Shown here piece by piece: positions 46,359 through 57,356 of a stretch of 64,000 bases of DNA. The stretch is from the NCBI GenBank assembly GCA_964443225.1, contig CAYUCC010000018.1:13834-77833 (forward strand). Reading direction: 5' to 3'. A model generated the notes under the pieces. That model searched no databases. It was given only the letters and a program-made list of their open reading frames with translations, and had not been told where the DNA came from. The stretch's first letter is position 1. Each line of letters opens with the position of its first letter. The DNA comes from SSC4 sp964443225. Its GTDB lineage: Bacteria > Chloroflexota > Anaerolineae > SSC4 > Amarolineaceae. The position numbers were made by a program, and so were the translations under genes.

Positions 46359-47141
46359 TCAGCGCCGTTCCAGGCGAGTGCGGCGCGCCGCCTCGACGAA
46401 GGCGCGGAAGACACGGATCATGCCGGGGTCTTCGCGCGGGGCCAGTTCTTCGGGATGCCACTGGATACCCAGGGCAAAGGGGTGTTCGGCCATCTCCACC
46501 GCTTCTACCACGCCGTCCGGTGCCCAAGCCACGGCGCGCAGGGTGGGCGCCAGGTCTTTCACCGCCTGGTGGTGCATGCTGTTGACCGCGCCGTGTGCAC
46601 CCATCAGCGCATGCAGCTGGCTGCCGGTGTCGACTTCCACTTCGTGGCTGAGCCGGAAGCGGTCGAACTGCGGCGGAAAATAGTCGTGTTTTTCCGAGTT
46701 GGGGCGCTGAGCGGTGATGTCCTGGTACAGCGAGCCACCGGCCACCACATTCATGACCTGGGCGCCGCGGCAGATGGCCAGGATCGGTTTGTTTTCGGCC
46801 ATCGCCCAGCTGGCCAGGAGAAATTCGGTGCGGTCGCGTTCCTTGTCCACCGCCCCCAGCAGCTCGTGCGGTTCTTCGTGGTAGCGGGTAGGATCGATGT
46901 CCTCGCCGCCGGGCAGAAACACGGCATCCAGGCTGTCGTAGATCGTACGCAGCGTCTCGTCCTCGAGTTCCAGCGGGATGGTGATGGGCGCACCGCCGGC
47001 GTGGGTCACACCCTGCACGTACATGCGGTTCTGGATGTAGATCGACAACCCGAAATAGCGCGTCGAGCGGTCGCGCGCACTGGGAATGCCTACGAGGGGC
47101 TGGACGGGCTTGGGGCTGTGGCCATTACCATTTGATTGCAT
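46359..47141 (-). CDS. Gamma-glutamyl-GABA hydrolase-like class I glutamine amidotransferase (peptidase C26)
   Basis: 260 residues from ATG 47141, with AGGAGAGG 7 bp upstream. N-terminal PLVGIPSARD and YIQNRMYVQGVTHAGGAPITIPL, then the nucleophile block LAICRGAQVMNVVAGGSLYQD with the catalytic Cys. HHQAVKDLAP and IQWHPEE supply the active-site His and Glu. PuuD-type enzymes free glutamate from gamma-glutamyl compounds. Coupling with glutamate racemase suggests a shared glutamate pool (inference). Confidence 0.92.
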   Translation of the reverse strand: MQSNGNGHSPKPVQPLVGIPSARDRSTRYFGLSIYIQNRMYVQGVTHAGGAPITIPLELEDETLRTIYDSLDAVFLPGGEDIDPTRYHEEPHELLGAVDKERDRTEFLLASWAMAENKPILAICRGAQVMNVVAGGSLYQDITAQRPNSEKHDYFPPQFDRFRLSHEVEVDTGSQLHALMGAHGAVNSMHHQAVKDLAPTLRAVAWAPDGVVEAVEMAEHPFALGIQWHPEELAPREDPGMIRVFRAFVEAARRTRLERR

Positions 47142-47187
47142 CGGACCTCTCCTCACGTCCGCGGAAAACTCGCCAATAATGGGGGGC

Positions 47188-47196
47188 AGTATATCA
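47188..47196 (-). promoter_or_regulatory. Extended -10 of the amidotransferase-murI operon
   Basis: The minus strand reads TGA then TATACT (47193-47188). The start would be near 47181, about 40 nt before ATG 47141. The -35 position (TTCCGA) is weak. Confidence 0.45.
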
Positions 47197-47218
47197 CATG
47201 GCCTGACTTTTCGGAAAT

Positions 47219-47263
47219 TGGGAGTAGGGAGTACGGAGTAGGGAGTACGGAGTAGGGAGTACA
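47219..47263. repeat. GGGAGTAC / GGAGTA repeat
   Basis: Alternating GGGAGTA and CGGAGTA units, about six copies. Related sequence occurs at 5299-5321 and at 7304-7333 in the opposite orientation. Confidence 0.65.
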
Positions 47264-47330
47264 GAGAGGCGAGAGAAGTGAGTTTGATGCTCAGAGGCCA
47301 GTCCGCTTGAGCGGACTTGAGCTGTTAGCC

Positions 47331-47409
47331 TGGCGTTTGAACGCCAGGCGGGCGTTTGAACGCCAGGCGGGCGTTTGAACGCCAGGCCGGCGTTTGAACG
47401 CCAGGCGGG
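47331..47409. repeat. Palindromic 19-bp tandem repeat, four copies
   Basis: GGCGTTTGAACGCC recurs four times with an exact 19-bp period (GCG at 47333, 47352, 47371, 47390), separated by AGGCG. Each unit is itself a 14-bp palindrome. A separate palindrome GTCCGCTTGAGCGGAC lies just before (47301-47316). The 505-bp gap 47142-47646 holds only repeats and the promoter above. Confidence 0.75.
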
Positions 47410-47423
47410 CGTGGACCTCGCCG

Positions 47424-47553
47424 GGAACGGATTGAACGGCTGGCTGTCAACGGATTCGGGGAACGGATTGAACGGATTACTGTCAACGCGGATGGGACCG
47501 TGTCCCACCCGCGGGGAACGGATTGAACGGATTTGGAACGGATTAGAACGGAT
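47424..47553. repeat. GGAACGGATT repeat array (inverse of 7062-7273)
   Basis: At least five GAACGGATTGAACGGATT-like units, with CTGTCAACGGATT blocks matching the TTGACAG blocks of the 7062-7273 array on the other strand. It lies downstream of the glycogen phosphorylase stop. Confidence 0.7.
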
Positions 47554-47646
47554 GGCTGGGGCGCCGGAGGGGTGTCCGGCGCCCCAGGTGCATGCACAGA
47601 CGCAAAGAGTTGTCAGGATTCTTTGTGATCTGTGCGTTCTCTGCGG

Positions 47647-50115
<2,469 letters not shown>

Positions 50116-50146
50116 TGGAATATCTCCACTGCATAAGGGTGGTCGT

Positions 50147-50152
50147 ATTGTA
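50147..50152 (-). promoter_or_regulatory. -10 box of glgP
   Basis: The minus strand reads TACAAT at 50152-50147; the -35 position (TTTCCC) is poor. Transcription would start about 25 nt before the glgP ATG. Confidence 0.45.
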
Positions 50153-50210
50153 GCGCAAAAGGGGCGGTTGGGAAAATGTAGCGATTTTGGATTTTGGATT
50201 TTGGATTCGC

Positions 50211-50247
50211 GCAGAGATGCCAACTTTTGGAAAGTTGGCATCTCTGC
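50211..50247. repeat. GCCAACT palindrome, copy 1
   Basis: Perfect 17-bp stem (50211-50227 with 50231-50247) and a TGG loop. Inner arm core is GATGCCAACTTT. It sits in the divergent gap between glgP and the SARP regulator, upstream of both promoters, so it cannot be their terminator. Confidence 0.85.
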
Positions 50248-50269
50248 TTCACGAAAGAGGCGGTGTGTG

Positions 50270-50278
50270 TGGTATACT
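50270..50278 (+). promoter_or_regulatory. Extended -10 of the SARP-like regulator gene
   Basis: TGG then TATACT (50273-50278). The -35 is weak. The start is near 50285, leaving a leader of about 64 nt. Confidence 0.5.
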
Positions 50279-50348
50279 TTCAGTAGACCGTGAACCCAAT
50301 TTGACCTGTGTGACGTGAGTCGTTCCGAGATCTTGCGAGTCACAGACG

Positions 50349-53300
50349 ATGGAGCCACCCCTGGTCGTCTGCCTGTTGGGCAGTTTCGAGCTCCAGCACG
50401 TTCGAGACCGGGATGGGCCGCGGCAGGCGCTGCTGCTGCCGCCGACCCTCAAGTCCCAATCGCTGCTGGCATACTTGGTCGCGTTCCGGCACCAGCCGCA
50501 TACCCGCGAGCACCTGGCCGCGCTCTTCTGGGGCGAGCGGCCCGAGCGTCGGGCGCGGCGCTCGCTCTCCACGGCCCTCTGGCAGATCCACCACTGCCTG
50601 CCGCGCGCCGACCTTCTGCTTTCTAACACCACCAGCATTCAATTCAATCCCCAGACCTCGCTCTGGCTCGACGTCGAGGCCTTCGAGGCACTGGCCGCAC
50701 AGCCCGACCTGGCCAGCCTGCGGGCCGCGGTGGACCTCTACCGCGGCGATTTCCTCGATGGCTTCGACGACGACTGGGTCGTCAGCGAGCGCTATCGGCT
50801 GGAAAGCCTCCTGCTCGACGTCTTGACCCGGTTGATGACGATACGCGAAACGCTGGGGGATCACGTCGGCACGCTGGCCGCAGCCAGGCAGCTGCTCGCC
50901 AGGGACCCGCTGCACGAGGATGCCCACCGGGCGGTGATGCGGAGTCTGTGCCACCTCGGCCAGCGCCATGCCGCCCTGAGCCAGTATCGGATCTGCCAGC
51001 AGCTGCTGCGTCAAGACCTCGACGCGGCGCCCATGACCGAAACCCAGGCACTGTATCGGGCGATCGTCGAGGGACGCTTCGCCTGTGCGCCCGGTTCCGA
51101 GGAGATGGCAGCACCGGTCGTAACACTGACCAGGCCGGCCCAGGGACGCAGCCCGCTGGACGCCGCTGCGTTTTTCCCGCTGGTGGGCCGCGAGCAGGAG
51201 CTGGCCTACCTGCACGAAACCTGGCAGGCCGCGCAGGCCGGGCAGTGCAGCCTGCTGTTGATCAGCGGTGAAGCCGGCATGGGCAAAACCCGGCTGGTGC
51301 AGGAGTTCGCCAGTACGCGGCACTGGCAGGGCACGCCGGTCCTGCACGGCCGCTGTTACGAGTTCGAGCGCCTGCTGCCCTACCAGCCCGTCGCCGAGGC
51401 GCTGCAAACGCTGCCGCCGGACGTGACCCGGGCGGCGATCACCGACGTACCCGCGTGGGTCAGCGTCCAGGTCGCACGCCTGGCGCCTGATCCCTTCGGC
51501 CAACCACCGGGGCGCTTCCCCGCCCAGGGCAGCGAGGAGCAGCTGTTCGAAGGGGTGTCCCGCTTTCTGGCCCGGCTGGCCAGCCAGGAGCCGCTGCTGC
51601 TGGTCTGCGAGGACCTGCACTGGGCCAGCGATTCGACGCTGCAGCTGCTGCACTACCTGGCTCGCCACCTGCTGGCACAGCCGCTGCTGCTGGTGGGTAC
51701 AGTGCGGCCCGAGGTCATCGCGCCGGCGCTGGCCACACTGGGCCGGCGGTTGGAGCGTGACGGGCTGGCGCGGCGGCTGGCGCTGCAGCCTCTCAGCGCA
51801 TCCGCCGTGGCCGCGCTGATCGAGCAGCTTTCGGGCGATGCCCTGGTCACCCAACCACTGGCCGATCGCCTCTACCTGGAAACGGAGGGTAACCCCTTCT
51901 ACCTGATCCAAACGCTCAAGACGCTGTTCGAACAGAGGGCCATTCGGGTCGAAACCGGCGTGTGGCAGGCCGATTTCGACGCACTCAGCCGGGATCCGCT
52001 GCCACTGCCGGCCAGTGTGAGCGAGACGATCGCCGCGCGCGTGGAGCGCTTGCGTTCGGAGACCCAGGAGGCAGTGCAGGTGGCCGCGGTCGCCGGGCGG
52101 GCCTTCGATTTCGACCTGCTGCGCGCGGCCTGGGGACAGGGCGAGGAAGCGACCCTGGCGGCCCTCGACGACCTGCTGCGCCAGCGGTTGATCGGCGAGA
52201 CGGCGGCGGACTGCGATGGCCACGACTACGCCTTCACCCATCACAAGATTCAGGAAGTGATCTACAGCCGTCTTGCGCGCCATCACCGCCAGCACCTTCA
52301 CCGCCAGGTGGGGCTGGGGCTGGAGCAGCTGCTTGGCGCGGAGAGCGGGTCGAGGGCGGCTGAGCTGGCCTTCCACTTCGAGCAGGCCCAGAAGCTGGGC
52401 AGGACACTGGCCGACAAGGCGATCGCCTACCTGCTGCAGGCCAGCCAGCAGGCCATGCAACAGTCGGCCAGCCAGGAAGCGATCGCGTATGTCCGTCGCG
52501 GCCTTGATATCGTGCGAACGCTGCCCGCAACACCGGCGCGGGTGCGCCAGGAGATCGACCTGCAAATCGCCCTGGCGCTGCCGACGACATCCATTCATGG
52601 GTATGCTTCTCCCGAAGCGAGGCGTGTGTATGAAACGGCGCGCCAGCTTTGCCAGCAGTACGGCGACGCCCACTCGTTGTTCACCACGCGGGTGGGACTT
52701 GGGCGCTATTACGCCATGGCCGGAGACCTGGCAACGGGCGTGGAATTGGTGGAGCAGCTGATGGCAAGCGCCGAGGCCGCCAGGAGCACCAGCTGGCTGG
52801 TGGAGGCCTGTCGCCAGAAAGGTGGGTATATCTTTGCCCAGGGAAGGCTGCGCGACGCGCGAACAGTGCTGGAGCGAGGCCTTGCCCTCTACGATCCGGC
52901 CTACCATGAGCGGCACGCCTACCGCTTCGGCCACGATCCGGCAGTGGCCATCCTGAACTACCTGAACCTGACGCTATGGCTGCTGGGGTACCCGGCGCAG
53001 GCCGCCGCACGGGTCCACCAGCTTGAAACGCTGGCCCAGGCCATGGTGCAGCCGACCAGCCAGGTCATTGCCCAGTGCATGCTGGCCATGAGTGCGGTCA
53101 TGCGTCGCGACGGCGAGGCAGCCCTGCATTTGGCGCAGGAAGGCATGCGCTTGAGCCAGCTGTATGGCCTGTCGCTTTGGCAGGCCCTGGCCACTGCCTT
53201 CCAGGGGTGGGCGCTTGCCGAGCATGGGGCGTGTGACCAGGGGTTGGCCCAGCTGCGCGACGGTACGGCTGCCTGGCGTGCCATGGGCACCCTGCATTTC

Positions 53301-53699
53301 ACCCCTTTTTTGCTGGGGTTGCAGGCCGAGACCGCGCTCAAAGCACACGAGCTGGAGGTGGGGCGTGCGGCGCTGGCGGACGGGCTGGCCATCGCGGCCG
53401 GCGGTGGGGATACCTACTGGCTGGCCGAGCTGCACCGGCTGCGCGGCGAGCTGTTGTGGGCGGGCGGTCAGGACATCGATACCGTGGAAGCCTGTTTTCG
53501 TGAAGCCCAGGCCACCGCCCGCCAGCAGGCGGCCCGGATGTTGGAACTGCGCGCGACCGTGAGCCTGGCCCGTCTCTGGCAAAGCCAGGGCCAGGCCCCG
53601 GCGGCACGGGGGATGCTGGCCGACGTCTACGGCCAGTTCGACGAAGGCTTCGACAGCCCCGACCTTTTGGCCGCAGAAAGATTGTTGAGGACACTCTGA
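50349..53699 (+). CDS. SARP/BTAD-AAA-TPR transcriptional regulator
   Basis: 1116 residues. Residues 1-100 form an OmpR-like winged helix (LLGSFELQHV, LKSQSLLAYLVAFRHQPHTREHLAALFWGE). The BTAD helical domain follows at 100-245 (DVEAFEALAAQ, DLYRGDFLDGFDDDWVVSERYRLE). The AAA_16 ATPase begins FFPLVGREQELAYL, with Walker A SGEAGMGKTRL and Walker B LLLVCEDLHWAS. Residues from about 680 are TPR-like. No C-terminal LuxR helix-turn-helix is seen. ATG 50349 lacks a clear ribosome site. Its targets may be the adjacent secreted-protein genes (inference). Confidence 0.9.
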   Translation: MEPPLVVCLLGSFELQHVRDRDGPRQALLLPPTLKSQSLLAYLVAFRHQPHTREHLAALFWGERPERRARRSLSTALWQIHHCLPRADLLLSNTTSIQFNPQTSLWLDVEAFEALAAQPDLASLRAAVDLYRGDFLDGFDDDWVVSERYRLESLLLDVLTRLMTIRETLGDHVGTLAAARQLLARDPLHEDAHRAVMRSLCHLGQRHAALSQYRICQQLLRQDLDAAPMTETQALYRAIVEGRFACAPGSEEMAAPVVTLTRPAQGRSPLDAAAFFPLVGREQELAYLHETWQAAQAGQCSLLLISGEAGMGKTRLVQEFASTRHWQGTPVLHGRCYEFERLLPYQPVAEALQTLPPDVTRAAITDVPAWVSVQVARLAPDPFGQPPGRFPAQGSEEQLFEGVSRFLARLASQEPLLLVCEDLHWASDSTLQLLHYLARHLLAQPLLLVGTVRPEVIAPALATLGRRLERDGLARRLALQPLSASAVAALIEQLSGDALVTQPLADRLYLETEGNPFYLIQTLKTLFEQRAIRVETGVWQADFDALSRDPLPLPASVSETIAARVERLRSETQEAVQVAAVAGRAFDFDLLRAAWGQGEEATLAALDDLLRQRLIGETAADCDGHDYAFTHHKIQEVIYSRLARHHRQHLHRQVGLGLEQLLGAESGSRAAELAFHFEQAQKLGRTLADKAIAYLLQASQQAMQQSASQEAIAYVRRGLDIVRTLPATPARVRQEIDLQIALALPTTSIHGYASPEARRVYETARQLCQQYGDAHSLFTTRVGLGRYYAMAGDLATGVELVEQLMASAEAARSTSWLVEACRQKGGYIFAQGRLRDARTVLERGLALYDPAYHERHAYRFGHDPAVAILNYLNLTLWLLGYPAQAAARVHQLETLAQAMVQPTSQVIAQCMLAMSAVMRRDGEAALHLAQEGMRLSQLYGLSLWQALATAFQGWALAEHGACDQGLAQLRDGTAAWRAMGTLHFTPFLLGLQAETALKAHELEVGRAALADGLAIAAGGGDTYWLAELHRLRGELLWAGGQDIDTVEACFREAQATARQQAARMLELRATVSLARLWQSQGQAPAARGMLADVYGQFDEGFDSPDLLAAERLLRTL

Positions 53700-53786
53700 C
53701 GCCCGAAATCGCCAGTGGTTTGTGGTCTGGCGCAGCGGCCGTGTTCGGGCATTCGCTTCTCGTTCGTTCACTCAGGAGGCCATCTC

Positions 53787-54194
53787 ATGTCTCTGGAACA
53801 AAACAAAGCAGTGGTACGCCGCTTCGTCGAGGTGATTCAGTGCCAGCACGATCTGGCCAGGCTCGATGAATTTTTCAGCCCCAACTTCATCGACCACGGC
53901 GGCATGGCCAACCCGCCAACCCTGGCCGGCGCCAGGGTCTTTTTCGACATGTTCTTGAATGCCTTCCCCGATCATCACTGCGACATCCACGAGCAACTCG
54001 CCGAAGGTGACAAAGTGATGACCTACAAGACCTTCCACGGCACGCACCTGGGACCCTTCTGGGGGATGCCGGCCACGGGAAAGCCGGTGACGTTCCATGT
54101 CATTGATATCTTCACCGTCGCCGACGGCCAGCTTACGGAACATTGGCTCGTCACCGATCTACTCGGCGTGATGATGCAGCTCGGCGCTGCGTAG
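53787..54194 (+). CDS. SnoaL-like polyketide cyclase family protein
   Basis: 135 residues from ATG 53787 with CAGGAGG upstream. The alpha+beta cone fold of the NTF2 class is indicated by VVRRFVEVIQCQHDLARLDEFFSPNFIDHGG, ADGQLTEHWLVTDLLGVMMQL and FHGTHLGPFWGMPATGKPVTFHVIDIF. Such proteins bind or turn over small hydrophobic ligands; a cyclase activity is not implied. It lies 87 bp after the regulator gene. Confidence 0.88.
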   Translation: MSLEQNKAVVRRFVEVIQCQHDLARLDEFFSPNFIDHGGMANPPTLAGARVFFDMFLNAFPDHHCDIHEQLAEGDKVMTYKTFHGTHLGPFWGMPATGKPVTFHVIDIFTVADGQLTEHWLVTDLLGVMMQLGAA

Positions 54195-54196
54195 CG

Positions 54197-54235
54197 TACA
54201 AAGATGCCAACTTTCGGAAAGTTGGCATCTTTGTA
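54197..54235. repeat. GCCAACT palindrome, copy 2
   Basis: Perfect 18-bp stem (54197-54214 with 54218-54235), loop CGG. It begins 2 bp after the SnoaL stop and ends 8 bp before the hicA stop, between convergent genes. Confidence 0.85.
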
Positions 54236-54243
54236 TCCCCAGG

Positions 54244-54468
54244 CTATTCGGTCTCGAACAAGGTTCTGGGTAGTCCAGATTGGCGGATGATCGAGCGCAG
54301 CGTGCCGTCCCGAAGCTCCTTATGATCAGGCACCGGCACCGTGATCGTTGAATCCCCAAGCTGCTTCTGCATCACGATGTGGCTCCCTCGCTGCCTCACC
54401 GGCTCGAAGCCATGGTCGCTGAGGATCTTGCACACGTCCCTGCCGGACAACCTACGCAGTTTGGCCAA
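54244..54468 (-). CDS. hicA: HicA-type mRNA interferase toxin
   Basis: 74 residues with the double-stranded-RNA-binding-like fold of HicA. The active-site His30 is in VRQRGSHIVMQ. LSGRDVCKILSDHGFEPV and VPVPDHKELRDGTLRSIIRQSGL are standard blocks. It is encoded after hicB, overlapping it by 17 nt, so translation is coupled. In this family free HicA cleaves mRNA and HicB neutralises it. Confidence 0.92.
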   Translation of the reverse strand: MAKLRRLSGRDVCKILSDHGFEPVRQRGSHIVMQKQLGDSTITVPVPDHKELRDGTLRSIIRQSGLPRTLFETE

Positions 54469-54685
54469 CGGGAATGCCTACTTGGGTAACGAACACTTCT
54501 GGTTTGAGACGTGCGTGTACCTCAGCGGGCGAGGCCGTCTCAAGGAATAACTCAATCGCCTCGATCAAGTTGTTCCTGGCCTCCTCAACCGATTGGCCCT
54601 GGCTGGCGATATCCAGCTCGGGACACAGCGCCACGTACCAGTCGTCGTCGCGTTCGATAATCGCAGTGTATTGCCGCAGTTCCAC
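54452..54685 (-). CDS. hicB: HicB-type antitoxin
   Basis: 77 residues, upstream partner of hicA. The partial RNase H-like fold reads YTAIIERDDDWYVALCPELDIASQGQSVEEARNNLIEAIELFLE. It lacks the C-terminal DNA-binding segment of longer HicB proteins. Autoregulation, if it occurs, would then need another DNA contact. The antitoxin-first order here is the less common arrangement for hic pairs. Confidence 0.9.
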   Translation of the reverse strand: MELRQYTAIIERDDDWYVALCPELDIASQGQSVEEARNNLIEAIELFLETASPAEVHARLKPEVFVTQVGIPVGQTA

Positions 54686-54750
54686 AGGATTGCCTCCTCA
54701 GCAGTGGGGAAATTGTACCTGCAACGACAGATTCTGGCAAACGTGCGGAG

Positions 54751-54791
54751 TTTCAGAGTTGCCAACTCTTTGAGAGTTGGCAACTCTGAAA
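54751..54791. repeat. GCCAACT palindrome, copy 3
   Basis: Perfect 19-bp stem (54751-54769 with 54773-54791), loop TTG. The outer arm differs from copy 1 but keeps pairing. Confidence 0.85.
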
Positions 54792-54808
54792 CCCTCCAAC
54801 CGTTTCCT

Positions 54809-54861
54809 GCTGCAAAGCAAAGTTGCCATCTTTTGGAAAGATGGCAACTTTGCTTTGCAGC
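54809..54861. repeat. GCCATCT variant palindrome, copy 4
   Basis: Perfect 25-bp stem (54809-54833 with 54837-54861), loop TGG. The core reads GCCATCT/AGATGGC, so an A-to-T change in one arm is matched by T-to-A in the other. This is direct evidence of paired change. Confidence 0.85.
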
Positions 54862-54863
54862 GC

Positions 54864-54896
54864 TTTTTTGACACTTTTTTGACACCCCGGCGCGAT
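54864..54896 (+). promoter_or_regulatory. TTTTTTGACAC tandem motif, copy A
   Basis: The 11-bp unit TTTTTTGACAC occurs twice in a row (54864-54885), followed by CCCGGCGCGAT. The block TTGACACCCCGGCGCGAT (54879-54896) recurs at 60048-60065. It lies about 93 bp before a secreted-protein gene and could be a promoter or activator site. Confidence 0.5.
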
Positions 54897-54988
54897 AGTG
54901 GATGGCAGGAGAGATACTCCAGCGCCAAGGCCAACGACGAGCGCCTTGCGCGTGTGCATCCGTTTCTCCACAAAAAAGGAGTCACATC

Positions 54989-55465
54989 ATGAAAACGAGA
55001 ATCGTTCTGGCGCTGGCCCTGATCCTGGTCCTGCTCATGGCCGGCAGTGCATCGGTCGCCGCGAAAGGTGCGGTGGTGCCCTTCCAGGCGTATTATCATG
55101 GAGGTTGTCAGCTGTTGAGCTTTGATCCTGACGCTGGCGTTGCCACCTATCAGGTGTGGGGTTCGGGCGACGCTACCCACTTGGGAAACAGCAACTGGTC
55201 TGGTGTGACGAGTTTCAACGTCTACCAGGGTCCGCCCTTCCCCTACTGGAGCGATGACATCACCTTCACAGCCGCCAACGGTGATCAGCTCTTCGGCACC
55301 ATGGAAGGCACTGCCACTCCCCCCGACGTTCAGGGCACTTTCGAGGTCACCGGGGGCACCGGCAGGTTTGCGGGTGTGACCGGCTCCGGAACCTTCTGGG
55401 CCTGGACCGATGGCAGCGGCTCCAATGATCACATCTGGTACGCAGGCACGCTCACCAAGCCGTAA
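54989..55465 (+). CDS. Secreted protein, allene-oxide-cyclase/dirigent-like barrel
   Basis: 158 residues from ATG 54989 with AAAAAAGGAG upstream. A clear signal peptide (MKTRIVLALALILVLLMAGSA, cleavage near SVAA). The mature part is beta-rich with GTFEVTGGTGRFAGVTGSGTF, a glycine-rich block seen in small secreted barrel proteins. No catalytic motif is visible. First gene of the secreted cluster, preceded by two palindromes and the T6-GACAC motif. Confidence 0.75.
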   Translation: MKTRIVLALALILVLLMAGSASVAAKGAVVPFQAYYHGGCQLLSFDPDAGVATYQVWGSGDATHLGNSNWSGVTSFNVYQGPPFPYWSDDITFTAANGDQLFGTMEGTATPPDVQGTFEVTGGTGRFAGVTGSGTFWAWTDGSGSNDHIWYAGTLTKP

Positions 55466-55478
55466 TCGCGGGCATAGA

Positions 55479-55505
55479 GTTGCCAACTTTCGGGAAGTTG
55501 GCAAC
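55479..55505. repeat. GCCAACT palindrome, copy 5
   Basis: 12-bp stem with one G-T pair (55479-55490 with 55494-55505), loop CGG. It lies 13 bp after one stop and 25 bp before the next start, within a likely operon. Confidence 0.8.
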
Positions 55506-55530
55506 CCTTTCAGCGAGGAAGGAGCTGATC

Positions 55531-57333
55531 ATGTGCACCACCCGATTCGTCACTGTCTCCGTTTTGTTGTCGATCGTCCTCGGCCTGGCGCCCTTCGCTG
55601 TGTTGGCGGCGCCGGCGGATGGACCCGCAACCCCACCACAGCGGTCTGCCACCCTATATCTCAGGGCCTTCGACCTGGATCCCGGTCCGCCGCCGCCACC
55701 ACAAAGCGGTCCCGGTGCGGTGATCACCGTGACCACGTTCGACCCCAACATCGCGGCCGATGGCCAGTGTTCCCTGATCGAGGCCATCGTCAACGCCAAC
55801 GACGATGCGGCGACCCATGCCGACTGCGCGGCCGGCAGCGGTCCCGACGTCATCGAGCTCTCCCCCGGCACCTACACCCTGACCCAGATCTACTACGTCG
55901 ACTTTGGCGCCAATGGGCTGCCGGCGGTGACCAGTGTCATCACCACCAACGGCCACGGTGCGACGCTCACGCGCAGCGCACTGCCCGCGACGCCGGAGTT
56001 TCGTTTCACCCAGGTGCCGGCTGGAGGTAACCTGACGCTCAACGACCTGACCCTCAGCAACGGCAAGTCGTCCGCCAACGCCTACGGCGGTGCGTTCTAC
56101 ATTGTGGGTGGGTCGGCCACCTTCGACAACTGCGTATTCGAAAACAACAGCGCACCGTGGGCAGGGGCTTTGAGCTTCGGAACACCCGGCGGGATGCTCG
56201 AGATCAACGACTCCACGTTCCGGCACAACACCGCCAACATTGCCGGTGGCGCCATCTTTGGCGGTGGTGGAACCGCTGTGTTGAACAACTCGGTGATCCA
56301 GGAGAACAGGACGCTGACCGGTTACGGCGGCGGCATCGTCAACGCTGGGTATTTGTCAACAGCCACGCTCACACTGAACAACACGCGCGTCATCAGCAAC
56401 ACGGCAGCCAGTGGTGGTGGAGGGATATTCAATGGCGCCGACAATGGCCTGACTGCGATTCTCACCATCAACGACTCGACCATTGCCGGCAATCAGGCGC
56501 TGTATGGGGGTGGGGTTAGCCTGACCGTGGGCAGCGGGCCATCGCCAGACGTGCGTGGCACCATCAACCGCAGCACGATCAGCAACAATCGCGCGCTGGA
56601 TCCGGGTGGAATGGATCCTGACGGCGGTGGCATCGACGTCACATCCGCCACCCTGACGGTAGCCAACAGCACCATCAGCGGAAACTCGGTGGGACGATCC
56701 ACGTTCAACGGTGGCGGCGGTATCTGGGTTGGCGGACTTAGCGGTTATCCGCCGGCTGTCCTGCATGTCATCAACAGCACGGTCACCAACAACACCGCGG
56801 CGGATGTCGGGGGCGGCATCAGCCATTGGGTGCAGTCGAGTGCCAACACGGCGACGACCACCGCCGTCAACACAATCGTCGCCGGCAACTCGGCGCCAAC
56901 CGGTGGCAACTGCTGGATCGGTCCGGGATCGATCACTTCATTGGGCTACAACATGGAAGCCACCGACACCTGTAACTTCCACCAGCCGAGCGACCATCCC
57001 AACACCGATCCGCTCCTCGGCCTGCTGGCCGACAACGGCGGCCCGACCTGGACGCATGCCCTGCTTGGGACCAGCCCGGCGATCGACGTCGCGGACAACG
57101 TTACCTGTGCCGCGCCGCCGGTCAGTGGCATCGATCAACGCGGCGTCATCCGTCCGCAGGGTCTGGTGTGCGACATCGGCGCCTACGAGTATGTCAGCGT
57201 GCCCACGGCGGTGACGCTGGCTGCGCTGCAGGCCAATTCTGTCGTCGTGCCCGCGTGGACCTGGCTGGTCGCCCTGGTCCTGTGTGGTGGGCTGGCGGTG
57301 AGTGCCTGGCGCTGGGGTGCGCGGCGGTTGTAA
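55531..57333 (+). CDS. Secreted right-handed beta-helix protein with C-terminal membrane tail
   Basis: 600 residues from ATG 55531 with GAAGGAG upstream. Signal peptide at 1-28 (VSVLLSIVLGLAPFAVLAA). CSLIEAIVNANDDA, then many parallel-beta-helix coils (GGAFYIVGGSATFDNCVFENNSA, NDSTIAGNQALYGGGV). The choice-of-anchor-Q-like block IDQRGVIRPQGLVCDIGAYEY is near the end. The last 40 residues are PTAVTLAALQA, a hydrophobic helix, then WRWGARRL. That tail matches the end of the protein at 58005-58820. Probably surface-attached; substrate or adhesion role unknown. Confidence 0.88.
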   Translation: MCTTRFVTVSVLLSIVLGLAPFAVLAAPADGPATPPQRSATLYLRAFDLDPGPPPPPQSGPGAVITVTTFDPNIAADGQCSLIEAIVNANDDAATHADCAAGSGPDVIELSPGTYTLTQIYYVDFGANGLPAVTSVITTNGHGATLTRSALPATPEFRFTQVPAGGNLTLNDLTLSNGKSSANAYGGAFYIVGGSATFDNCVFENNSAPWAGALSFGTPGGMLEINDSTFRHNTANIAGGAIFGGGGTAVLNNSVIQENRTLTGYGGGIVNAGYLSTATLTLNNTRVISNTAASGGGGIFNGADNGLTAILTINDSTIAGNQALYGGGVSLTVGSGPSPDVRGTINRSTISNNRALDPGGMDPDGGGIDVTSATLTVANSTISGNSVGRSTFNGGGGIWVGGLSGYPPAVLHVINSTVTNNTAADVGGGISHWVQSSANTATTTAVNTIVAGNSAPTGGNCWIGPGSITSLGYNMEATDTCNFHQPSDHPNTDPLLGLLADNGGPTWTHALLGTSPAIDVADNVTCAAPPVSGIDQRGVIRPQGLVCDIGAYEYVSVPTAVTLAALQANSVVVPAWTWLVALVLCGGLAVSAWRWGARRL

Positions 57334-57356
57334 CTGCCGGCGTGGAGAGCAGGTTG

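Noticed and set aside
47331..47409. Possible CRISPR or iteron origin
   Set aside because: The 19-bp period leaves only 5-bp gaps between palindromes, and no replication initiator is encoded nearby.
50340..52934. 864-codon open frame on the minus strand
   Set aside because: Antisense to the SARP/AAA gene. Its translation is rich in Gln, Arg and His with no recognisable domain.
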